64,000 nt of DNA from Penicillus capitatus (Eukaryota > Chlorophyta): the NCBI GenBank assembly GCA_965649825.1, contig OZ287702.1, forward strand, positions 620,001 to 684,000. The letters run 5' to 3'. Under the pieces are notes generated by a model. The model searched no databases, was not told the DNA's origin, and saw nothing but the letters and a program-made list of their open reading frames with translations. Below, in pieces: positions 22,446 to 32,400 of this stretch. A program made the translations under genes and the position numbers. Position 1 is the stretch's first letter; every line of letters starts with the position of its first letter.

Positions 22446-23832
22446 TTCGGTAGCCAAACGCTACCCAGGAAACACCGACAAAAGATCAGAAGTTGACGCT
22501 CGAGTGATCATAGTTTCAGCTATGATTGTTGCATGTTGCAGTACAGCAATGCAAAAACGGTGAGCCTGTTTCAATCTTGCACGGACGCTGCGGCTTTTGC
22601 GAGACTTTGAAGCGATTTCCAATTACCCTTATGCTTTTCACACATATGCGTTGTCTATTTTCCCTCGTTCTCTATGGCACTTGTGAAGTCAACAGACGGG
22701 GCACGGTGTTTTCTGGCTGTGATCGAGATTCAGAGGTCGTTTGCTTTTAGTGTTCAGCTATAACTGCCAATCCCACATAAACTACCATCATTTGGATTAA
22801 ACTCTTGTATTCGCGTGCAGCCTTACCAAGAGGATTTTAGCCTCTCGAGTACAAGTATGATAGAAAGCTCCGAACGGCCGGATTGAAACGATCAATAACT
22901 TCGTTGACTGACGTGGATTGCCAAGCAGAGTTCTTTATGACTTCAGAGTCCGATGCCCACGAGAATCTTCCGCAAATCGACAAGGAATGGAGGTGCGAAC
23001 TGATGGAATGACGATCGACAGGCTAAAGAAAGAAATATCCTTTCTCTTTCTTTGAAAGCCGGGACTATCGAATCTCGCTTGACTTGTTCCTTCTCCTCTG
23101 TTGGCCGTCATCATCACGATAAGCAACAACATTGCCTTCACCTAAAGCTCCTTTTTTGCAAAACTCATCCCTCGACGTTCGTCCTTTCAAGTTTTGAATG
23201 TCTCTCATTTTGAACGGGTAAGGTGAAACAAACCAGTTCAGATTACGGTTCATCGAACAGTTCACCAGAAGTATCGGCAAAACCAACAGAGACCTGTCTT
23301 GGATCATTGCTGTATACAACACAGTCTTACTGGAGATAAGCCAACCAGAGATACTTGCTCTTGAATGAAGCACCGGGTTTGTCGAACGCGTTGGTTAATG
23401 CGATGGACAACAAACGCAGAGTCATACTAGAGGAACGAACGACTTGAAGCTTCCCCGCATGTCGTGTTTCCTCGCTGCAATTTCCGATCGTTGTCGAACA
23501 TTAGTACTTGGCGTTCATGGAGAAGAGGCAACATAGAATCTTCTCGAGCTGATCGAGTAAGTCCCAGATTCGGATGAATATGCCACTTACGAAAACTGTA
23601 TATGATCCTACCTAAGCATTTCTACTGTTCGTATGTTCTGCTTTCACGACACAGCGATTTGAAGCTTCTCAAGTCAGAAACACACGACGTGCGAACGCAT
23701 GATGCAGCTGTCACATCAGCATTCCAAACATCTGCTTCCGAACATCCTAACAGCTTCCTGTCTTCGCAGAGACTCAGATACTTGTAGCCAGGTTTTCGCC
23801 TTTTGATCACAATCGTTGTAGAAGAACAAGAA
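22446..23832. other. Intergenic between LRR copies 1 and 2
   Basis: No gene recognised. The last 110 bp are the conserved LRR upstream block. Short ORFs on either strand show no motifs. Confidence 0.4.
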
Positions 23833-25506
23833 ATGGAGAGACAAGAAACGGGTTTAGTAACCGAGTTGACTGAAGCCGAGACGTCATTGAAGGAAGGTCA
23901 TCGAGATTGGGCTTCTCTGCCGTTTCCTGTTATCGAGTGTGTCGTTCGCGTGCTCAAGGGCACTCGGAGATGGAGACTGGAGGGTCGGTCTCTGAGGCTC
24001 CTCAACAGACACTGGTCAGCAGCCATCAACATACACGTGGAGGAGATTCGCTCCGACGCTACGCGAACCATCGTCGACGAAGACATCGCATCGCTGTCGA
24101 AATTCGAAGGCGTGACATCTATTGACATTTCGCCGTTTCTGATTCTCCCTCCCGAACTTACACTGCGAATAAACTGCAAGAAGAAAGAATACTTGAGAAA
24201 TTGGTATGATACGATGCTGGAGAGGATTGTTGACGTGCTCTCCCAGTTGCCGAAGCTGATGCAAATCGAAATCAAAATCAGCGTCGAAACAATGGTCATC
24301 TTCCGCCGCTCTCGGTCAGCAGCACAGGAACAGTTTTCGAGACTGGAAAAGATCACTTCAGCGTACCTGTACGGAAAAGAGAACCTTAAGCGGTATGGCA
24401 AAACGCATCTAAACACGACGCACACGTGGCTACACAATAAGGAATCGAAACAGGACTATCCAATCATACTGGCGCAACTGCTGGGCAGTCTAAAGCGATT
24501 GGAATCATTAGAAGTGGAATGGTCTGCGCTGAAACACTGCAAGCAGTTTGAGTTTCTGGACGAAGTGAAAAATCTGATACTTCACGGCGTGGATTTCCGC
24601 ATGCTTACCCGACTACCAAATCCATCGACAACAGTTTCTTCAGCTGTAGTGCCGATGAATGACGGTTTCGCTCCTGACCCTCTTGTCCACCTGAATTGTT
24701 TGCATGGCTTAAGCATTAAGTGGTCACCTCAACAAGACAATCTGATTCCATTGTCTCGCAGTCGCGGTGCCGAATATCTGAAGGTTCTTACTATTAGCGA
24801 ACACTGGTGGGAGGCAGACTGGCGTGCCATTCCAAATGAGGCGTTTGGAAAATTTAAACAGCTGGAATGTCTGAGTATGAGATCATGTTGCTTCGATGGA
24901 GCATTACTCGGCGAAAAACTGCCGAATCTAAAGGCATTGCGAATCGAATTTTGTACTGTGCTCGACGGTATTGCGACTTTCGTGTCCCAGTTCAGGGAAC
25001 TCGAGCTCTTGTGTTGGCAAAGCGTATTTACCACATATTATTTAGAAGAACCCATGCAAGAAGCCTTGAAGCCATTGTCTCTGCCATGGGAGAAGATGAC
25101 ATCGCTAAATCTTCGATCTCTGAGTGTTGTCCCAGTCCTTGACGATTCTGAGTTGATATTCATTTCGCGGCAAACGAATCTGGAAGTTCTTCATATCGGA
25201 TCAGATTACTTCAGCTACAATGGGTATGTGGCAGACAAATGGATGCATGTGCTCGAAAAGTTGCCTAATCTTCGCATCTTGCAAGTGCAATTCTTAGAAA
25301 TCGCACAAAGGAGAATATGGTCGGCACTGCTGTCTTCCAACATGGTCACGAGATTGGAGCAATTGTGGCTGCAGTGCCACAATGTGTATGAGGAAGACGA
25401 GCAGATACTGGAAGACATAAGACGCAGATCACCTCATATCATCTTAAAGGTAGGCCGTTGGAATACAAACTGTTTCTTAATGTTCGACAGAGCTTGTTTC
25501 ATTTGA
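23833..25506 (+). CDS. F-box-like/leucine-rich-repeat protein, copy 2
   Basis: Single-exon, 557 residues, starting MERQETGLVTEL. It has the same layout as copy 1: F-box-like WASLPFPVIECVVRVLKG and LRLLNRHW, then degenerate LRRs to the end at FDRACFI. It is the closest relative of the broken copy at 7.7-9.7 kb, sharing ELIFISR, WRAIPNEAF and CLSMRSCCFDGA. It differs from copies 1 and 3 mainly in the LRR portion, as expected when the ligand or substrate surface diversifies. A dead retroelement lies immediately downstream. Confidence 0.8.
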   Translation: MERQETGLVTELTEAETSLKEGHRDWASLPFPVIECVVRVLKGTRRWRLEGRSLRLLNRHWSAAINIHVEEIRSDATRTIVDEDIASLSKFEGVTSIDISPFLILPPELTLRINCKKKEYLRNWYDTMLERIVDVLSQLPKLMQIEIKISVETMVIFRRSRSAAQEQFSRLEKITSAYLYGKENLKRYGKTHLNTTHTWLHNKESKQDYPIILAQLLGSLKRLESLEVEWSALKHCKQFEFLDEVKNLILHGVDFRMLTRLPNPSTTVSSAVVPMNDGFAPDPLVHLNCLHGLSIKWSPQQDNLIPLSRSRGAEYLKVLTISEHWWEADWRAIPNEAFGKFKQLECLSMRSCCFDGALLGEKLPNLKALRIEFCTVLDGIATFVSQFRELELLCWQSVFTTYYLEEPMQEALKPLSLPWEKMTSLNLRSLSVVPVLDDSELIFISRQTNLEVLHIGSDYFSYNGYVADKWMHVLEKLPNLRILQVQFLEIAQRRIWSALLSSNMVTRLEQLWLQCHNVYEEDEQILEDIRRRSPHIILKVGRWNTNCFLMFDRACFI

Positions 25507-25614
25507 CCAAAGCGGCCAAGAGAAAACAGTAGAGTTAGGTGAGTCTCTTTCCCTGGCAGACGATTTGATGCATACGAATATCTAGTGCTTCAAGGCTTGG
25601 CTGCAGTATTATCA

Positions 25615-26225
25615 GACGAAGAGTGGTTTCACAGGCTGTCGGGCGCAAGGAGAGTCTCAGCAGCCGTTGTACACAGACAGCCGGTGATCATAAACGCTCC
25701 CAGTCTGTAAATACGTTCGATTGCTTAGAGCTTTTTAGCGTCGGCCAGTCCGCAGCTTCTCCACACTTCTGCACGATAGAGAGCGGTCGGGTAATGCATG
25801 ACTTAACGAGAATCCGAGTAGCGTGGATGATGCGCCCCAGATGGAATGGTCAAGAGGTCGGATAGCTAGCTGCCAGACAGTCCACATCTCTTTTTAACGT
25901 CTTGGATATGACGCATATAGTTTAACTTGGCGTCCACGTTGGGACCAGGTAACGGAACATCGGTCCTTTGGAGAGCTTCTCGGATCCCAGGCGATCTTCC
26001 ATCGGAGCTGCTTCCTCAAGCTAATCGCACCAGGTTGTTGCTTTTCTGGGGATTATACAACATGGGTTTGCGGTTCCCCTGTTCACTTTTCGTCAATACT
26101 CTCTCGAGAAGATTGGAGCATTTCTTGACAGGTGTAAGTTTGGAGTAGAGCAAACAGTCATCAGCGAAAAAGAAAAGCTTAGAGGTGAGTAAGCAACGTA
26201 TCCTATCCAGCACCTTCATTTGACA
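25615..26225 (-). mobile_element. Degenerate LINE (non-LTR) reverse-transcriptase fragment
   Basis: On the minus strand the region 26219 to 26016 encodes LFFFADDCLLYSKL, the FADD catalytic box of non-LTR reverse transcriptases, followed by a segment aligning with their downstream region. Further along (to about 25620), across stop codons, come NYMRHIQDVKKRCG, then LYRAEVW, then ERIYRLGAFMITGCLCTT, which matches the thumb and C-terminal blocks of LINE ORF2 in the correct order. No endonuclease, ends or poly-A tail were found. It is a dead fragment between LRR copies 2 and 3. Confidence 0.7.
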
Positions 26226-26705
26226 GAGGCGGCAAAAGGTACGAGATCAGATTGTTTGAAGACAATCGGCCCGGTCTCGGGTTCGGACTTGCAGCCGATA
26301 CTTGAAAAGCTGAGTCCAGTTGAGCATTTCGTGTACTCGTGCATTTGATCACCAATGAACATCGTTTGAGAACTTCAAAATCAGGCCAGTGGTCGTACGA
26401 ACTACGACTCTGCAACTATTATATCGGCATTTCAAACGTGTCGCGCTGTCGCGAACAGACACGCTGGAGCGCGACGATCTTGAAATCCGAGAGCAGAAAC
26501 AAAACGCACCGTCTCCATTTTGTGTCTAGATGTGACAAAACGTCTACTTCCGAGCATTGTCCTTGCGGCTTCTCATCTCTGCAGAGACTCTGTCGGGTAT
26601 TTGTTGCAGGTTTCCGTCGTTTGTCCACAATCGTCGAAAAGAGCAGAAAGAACAGAGAGACAAGAAACGGGTTTAGTGTCCGAGTTGCCTGAAGCCGGGA
26701 GGTCA
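26226..26705. other. Intergenic and upstream block of LRR copy 3
   Basis: Contains the conserved LRR upstream block at about 26535-26640. The codon corresponding to the ATG of copies 1 and 2 is ACA here, so the start must lie elsewhere. Confidence 0.5.
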
Positions 26706-28286
26706 ATGAAGGAAGGCCACCGAGACTGGGCATCTCTGCCGTTGGCTGTGGTCAACAGTTTCGTTCGCGTGCTCAAGGACACTCGGACATGGAGACTGGA
26801 GGGTCGGTCTCTGAGGCTCCTCAACAGACACTGGTCAGCAGCCATCAACATACACGTGGAGGAGATTCGTCCCTACACAACACGAAGCATCGTCGACGAA
26901 GACATCGCATCTCTGCCGAAGTTCGAACGGACGACATCCGTGGATATCTCACCGTTCCTGACTCGCCCGCGGAAAAATGCAATGCCGATAAACAGCGAAC
27001 AGAAGAGACTTTACTTGGAAAATTGGTACGCCACGAGGTTGGAGAGAATTGTTGACGTGCTCTGCCACCTGCCGCAGCTAACGCAGATTGAAGTTGGACT
27101 CAAAGTGGTGACCATTCTCCACAATCATTGTTCAAGAATCGGAGAACAGTTTTCCAGATTGGAAGGGATCACCTCTGTATACTTTTACGAAAACGAGAAC
27201 CTCAGGCTCTATGGCAAAACACATCTAAACACAAACTGGACGGGGCTGCGCCTTAACGCACCGCATTCGGACTATTCAGACACACTCATGGCGCTGGTGT
27301 GCAATCTGCGTCGTTTGGAAACATTGGAAGTCGAAGGGTCTGTGCTGGTTAATTGCACACAGTTCGGTTTTCTGGACCAAGTAAAACATGTCACCATCAA
27401 AGGTGTGAACACGATAATACTGGCTCAGCTGTCAAATCCATCGGCGACAGTTTCTTCCGTCGTGGTGTTTTCTCCAACTGAATTCGAAAAGGAGATTCTT
27501 GTTCAACAGACGCGTCTGGATGGTCTGAGCCTGGCCTCGGTTGGGCACTACGATCTCGACCAATTGCCTCGCACTTCTGCGGCGGAATGTCTGAAGGTTC
27601 TAGACATGGAGGGGTTCTTCGAGTTTGAGGATTTCGCTTTTCCAATCAAAACCTACATTGAGACATTCAGGCGACTGGAATGCTTGAATATCAGATCGTT
27701 TTTCTTTATGGGAGCATCCTTGAGAGGGAATCTTCCCAATCTCAAGGCACTGAGAATTGTGAACTGCATTCTGAAGGATAGCGATGTGTTGTTTGTCACC
27801 CAGTTCCACGAGCTGAGGCTCCTGAATTGGCACGGAGTACGTAATTCAGACGAAGAGGCACTTCACCTGCCATGGAAGGAGTTGAATCTGCCAAAGCTTC
27901 GATCATTAAGTGTTTATCCAATCCTTGACGATTCTGAACTGCTATCTATTTCTCGACAAACGAATCTGGAAGTTCTCCACATTGGGTCGGGAGACCACGC
28001 CATTTGTGCTGGAGCTGTCACATCCGAAGGGATCTGTGCGATCGAGAATCTGCACAATCTTCGTATGTTGCAGTGTTCTTTTGTACAAAGAAGAATATTG
28101 TTGTCCCTGCTGTCTACCACTCTGGTCACGAGACTGGAGCAATTGTGGCTGTTGTGCATCTCAAAGTATCAGGAAGACGATCAGATACTGGAACGCATAA
28201 GATGCAAATCGCCTCATATGGTTTTGAGAGTGGGCCGTCCACGGGCAATCGATTTTCACCTGTTCGATCTGGCCTATTTCATTTGA
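26706..28286 (+). CDS. F-box-like/leucine-rich-repeat protein, copy 3
   Basis: Single open frame, 526 residues from ATG 26706 (MKEGHRDWASLP). The start used in copies 1 and 2 (MERQET) reads TERQET here, so the first usable ATG lies just before the F-box-like region; the frame is open further upstream but has no ATG before 26706 in the aligned part. The body has the same F-box-like motif and LRRs as copy 1, to which it is most similar (QTRLDGLSLA, LKVLDMEGFF, LRGNLPNLKALRI). It ends FDLAYFI. The 3' flank to about 28470 matches the flank of the pseudogene. Confidence 0.75.
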   Translation: MKEGHRDWASLPLAVVNSFVRVLKDTRTWRLEGRSLRLLNRHWSAAINIHVEEIRPYTTRSIVDEDIASLPKFERTTSVDISPFLTRPRKNAMPINSEQKRLYLENWYATRLERIVDVLCHLPQLTQIEVGLKVVTILHNHCSRIGEQFSRLEGITSVYFYENENLRLYGKTHLNTNWTGLRLNAPHSDYSDTLMALVCNLRRLETLEVEGSVLVNCTQFGFLDQVKHVTIKGVNTIILAQLSNPSATVSSVVVFSPTEFEKEILVQQTRLDGLSLASVGHYDLDQLPRTSAAECLKVLDMEGFFEFEDFAFPIKTYIETFRRLECLNIRSFFFMGASLRGNLPNLKALRIVNCILKDSDVLFVTQFHELRLLNWHGVRNSDEEALHLPWKELNLPKLRSLSVYPILDDSELLSISRQTNLEVLHIGSGDHAICAGAVTSEGICAIENLHNLRMLQCSFVQRRILLSLLSTTLVTRLEQLWLLCISKYQEDDQILERIRCKSPHMVLRVGRPRAIDFHLFDLAYFI

Positions 28287-28800
28287 CCAAAACAGCAAGA
28301 GAAGACGAGACTCCGATCAAAGTGCGATTGTATAGATCTTTGGGACGAAATCTACTGAAAACAGCTGCACGTCCATTCCAGAAGTAGAAACCACTTAGGT
28401 AGATCTTTTATCGGCGCTGTGCATCTGTCACGTCAGTCGGTTCTTTACTTTGTGTGTCTCTGCGACGGTTAGATGATTTCATGAACACGGCAATGTCTCT
28501 GGTATCAGAATATTACAGTATCCAAACGGACACGTGTCGTCTTCTAAATGTTTGTTGATTGCTGTGTGCATTGGTTTCTCGATCGCGATGAAACGGCCAC
28601 GTGGAATGCCAAGACACAGTCGTGATGTCCGCTGTGGTTTACGAGGTTGGACTAGGTCTAAAGAACTAAGGTCAGTCACTCTTCTGTTCCTGCATCGATC
28701 AAATTGGGCAGACGATGATCCGTTTGAAACGATGATGCTTGAAAATGACAGCATTCATTGGTAGTCTCGGCAGTCTTTTCAGACGACAGCGACGTGTGAT
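28287..28800. other. LRR 3' flank and intergenic
   Basis: The first 190 bp are the duplicated 3' flank of the LRR family, including GTAGATCTTTT and GTGCATCTGTCA, also found near 7560-7620 inverted. No gene recognised in the rest. Confidence 0.4.
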
Positions 28801-29205
28801 TCAACCGAGCTCGCGAGTAGAACCTAATTGCTGTAAGCTTGAAAGAAAAGAGTGGCGAATCTCGTTCTGTCGAGGCAAACTGGAATTCAGGTAGACCGAC
28901 GATAGAAAAAAGTGAGACAAATGAAGCTCAGTCAGAATGAAACTGAACTGTCTGTCGGTGAGTGCGAACCTGGCGGACTTGTGAACAACGACAATCGCAT
29001 TTCTCTTTAGCACCGACCAGTCCTCGCATAAAACGACGGCAGAGATCTGTCCGTCACACAGTTGATGTCTATCGTCGACGCTGACGATTTTTAAGAGTTC
29101 ACACAATTTGCCTCCTGCTTGTCGAGTCTGACGCAAATTGCGCAGCTTGCGGTACACGATGGAAACGTTCTTACTGTAGTCTGAACATTCTGTGACTTTA
29201 AACAT
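28801..29205 (-). CDS. Hypothetical protein, possible OB-fold exon
   Basis: A 134-residue ORF from a true ATG at 29205. The middle reads LCELLKIVSVDDRHQLCDGQ, then ISAVVLCEDWSVL and NAIVVVHKSARFAL. The alternation of strands around DG and a following basic VVVHK loosely recalls RPA-type OB folds, but this is a weak pattern match only. The C-terminal third is unremarkable. It could be an exon of a larger gene or a chance ORF. Confidence 0.3.
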   Translation of the reverse strand: MFKVTECSDYSKNVSIVYRKLRNLRQTRQAGGKLCELLKIVSVDDRHQLCDGQISAVVLCEDWSVLKRNAIVVVHKSARFALTDRQFSFILTELHLSHFFLSSVYLNSSLPRQNEIRHSFLSSLQQLGSTRELG

Positions 29206-29434
29206 AACAGAGCGTCAGCGACGCTTCAACTGATTCAATACTGTTGCAACAGAACCTATCTCAAAGAGAGAGAGAGCAAAGCAATCAACGTGAAATGTAA
29301 GATCCCAACGCCAATCAAACGTCCACCGTTCAAACGACGGCGGACAAAAAATCAAAAGAACAGGTAGCAAAATAGACAAGCGAAAATTTACCAGTCAAAA
29401 AATACAGATGTTATGCGATATCTCAGGTCGTCCT

Positions 29435-32400
29435 TCAAGAGACGGACTCGGATGGAAGCAGACTTGTGGAAGCATCCCCTACCTCAGAATGCTGGTTCGA
29501 AGTTCTCCTGGACCTCGAAGATGCTGAAAGTCTGATCTTCTCAAAGGACTTCCCAATCTTCTTTGCTTTGTGAGCAAAATACGACTTCAATACGGCACCA
29601 CTGCTACCTCTTCCACAGTCAACACCCTCGCAGAGGAGCGTGTGCTTGATCTCGGTGAACTTCAACGTCAATAAGTGGTATCCAGCGAAAACAAAGACGC
29701 AGGTGTTCAAGGCGAAAACGAAGACGACCAGACACACTCGAACATAACTGGAAGTTGTGTTGGGGTCGTTGAGGACGACCCCTGCCATGATCGTCCATCC
29801 ACTGACAAAGAGCGACAGGCCCTCCAGGAAGTTCAGTGGATCGAGCTCTGTCTGGTACGGCAGGAAGGTGAGATGGAGGTAGAGTGCCATCATGAAGACG
29901 CAGGCCGTGAGGATCCCTTGCAGGTTGCTGCCGAACTTGTAGGCGAACACGGAGATCACGGCGATCAGCGCCTTTCTGAAACTGATGAGGCAGTCCCAGT
30001 ACACGAACTCCTTCTTGAATCCGCTGATCAGAACGCCGATCGTTCCCTGGATCCACTCGGAGCCGAGCGCTTGCCTTTTCTGTGCGACGACCAGGACGAC
30101 GGCCAGCACAATCGGATAGGCGATGACGAAGATGAGCAATGGGATGGCCAGCGCGTCGACGAGGATGGCGTGGCTGTCAACGTAGCATCGAACGGAGGTG
30201 TCCGCCACCCAATAGGTCGTCGTGCTTTCGATGCTGTCGAGCGAGACGGCGTCGTAGACGTCGATGCAGTAGAAGACGTTGGCGGCCGTCTCCGTCAGGG
30301 AGAGGTAAGAGACGTACAGGACGGAGACGGCAGTCAGGATGCATCTCTGGACGAGGTATCTCCACGGCCTGCGCAGCTTGAACGTGTTGTAGATCCAAAG
30401 TGTGCAGATGACGGCTGTAACGAAGAGGGGGATGAGTACGGTCAGCACCGTCTGTATGACGGATCTCGATCTCTCGTCGTCGTAAGGGAGCAGACACTCA
30501 AAGGATGATGTTGACGCTTCGGTCACTGTCCCGCTTATCCAATCTGCAAGATGCCAAAGAATGTCTCAGATGGAGCAGATGCAGATGCGCATCGTTCTTA
30601 CCCCATGCCTGCAAGAGATGAATGATGGATTTGGTCCAGTCCAGATCAAGCGATATCCCAGCAGACGCCGATTGCAGAAAGTTGATTGTTATCTGCAGAG
30701 TATAACATAAACAAGTGAGGATGCACAGAACGTCAGAGAGTATCTACCTGCAGAACGAAAACGAATTTCTCCTTCGCACCCTGTGCAATCTCGGCGTCTT
30801 CCTGTGAATACGCGGCTCTGGTGAGGGCTTCCTGCACATGGGACTCCCTCTGCGTCGTCCTCAGCCTATCGATTCTGCGCATCCACGTCGTCTTGACGTT
30901 TTTCAGATTGCCTCCGATCTGTTCCCAGGACGAATATGCTAGAAGGGCTACGGCTAACGCAATGGCCATGGTTATCCAAGTCCAGTGTTGGCAACGACGG
31001 CAGCGGGACTGTCCGATCTTGGCGTGGTCTTCCGTGCATGCTCCGCAGAGGACACCTCGGTATTCTTTGCCGCATTCTGCGCCTACATACGCTTCAATCT
31101 CTTTGTTTGTCAGATTGCAGGTCGCCTCGTCATTGGTCACATTATTGTTCAGAACTTTTTCATCCTTTATCTTGGTCATATCCAGCTGACAGGCATCTGT
31201 GCGAAGACATCGTTGAACGTGATGTGAACAGGGGAATGCATTCCAGTATCCAGCCTTTGGCAGCACATACTTGCCAGAACAATCAGCGTTTTCTGGACAG
31301 ACGGTGCAGATTTGATTTTGGTTTTCTGGATGGAAATTGTAGTGACCGGGTTTGCATACGACGCAACCTTTGTTGTCATCAAAGGGGACTTCGTTGATCA
31401 CACAAGATCGGATGTTGACAGATAGCGTGACGTGTTCTTCGTTCAGATCTGGGACAATCAAGGTCGCCGTGTACTTGCCTGGCGTCACCAGCGGCGGGCC
31501 GACATTGATGTTATCTTTCCCAGATGTCAGGTTACCGACCAGGTCGTTCGGCAGGAGACCGTCGTCCGACACCAGAACTGCTCTGGCGTACGACAAGTAA
31601 TCGGGCAGATGCACCTCGTCCCACTCGCCAGGCTCTATCCTTGCAACTCGGGATCCTCTTCTAGCTGGTCCCTGTCCATAGTGATCGTACATGGAGACTT
31701 CCACAACTGGGAGATCGACGACACTCTCACGCTTTCCCAGATCATATGCGTCTCCTTGCCTCAACAAGATATGCGTCCCGTTCTCATAGTGCAAAGTGAC
31801 ATGGTAACCTAGTGCCCGTGTGGCAATATGGCGTCCATAGCCACCTTCCCCCACTTTGTTGCCTTCCATTAATTCGGGCATAGGATTCTTCGCAGATGAT
31901 GCAATTGCTAAATTCTGATCGGGGCGATCTTCCGTGTGGTTTTTGAATGTGAGGCCGAAAAAGTCCATGTGGTGACGATTTCTTGCAAAGATCGCACCGC
32001 CAGCTACCGAAGCATGATTTTCTATAAAGCTAAGCCTCTCACAGTGAGAATCAGTAGGGTATACTGGGCCGACATACTCTTCTGAGAACCCTGTCACAAA
32101 CGAAGACTCGAAGAAAACGGCACCTGGACAAAATTGAAGAGTCTGAGAAACTGCTATCGAATGATAACAAGGGAAAGCTTACCTCCAAAGGCTGCTCTGT
32201 TTCTGAAAAATGAAACCGCAATTAAGAAGAAAAAAAACGTATCATCCTTCGTTATCGTGTACTCGATTGGGATATGGATGAGAGCGATGGCACCACCATA
32301 CAGTTCAGCCTTATTCGTAGAAAATGTGCATCCTTCGATCCGGAGTCCGATTCTATTAATACCTACCGCCATTGCACCCCCGATTCTAGCCCTGTTGTCA

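Noticed and set aside
23898-24437. 179-codon minus-strand ORF at the start of LRR copy 2
   Set aside because: Antisense to a well-supported family exon; equivalents appear antisense to the other LRR copies for the same reason.
29675-30508. 277-codon plus-strand ORF
   Set aside because: Antisense shadow of the multi-TM exon of gene A; low-complexity composition rich in D, E, V and Q mirrors the hydrophobic codons on the other strand.
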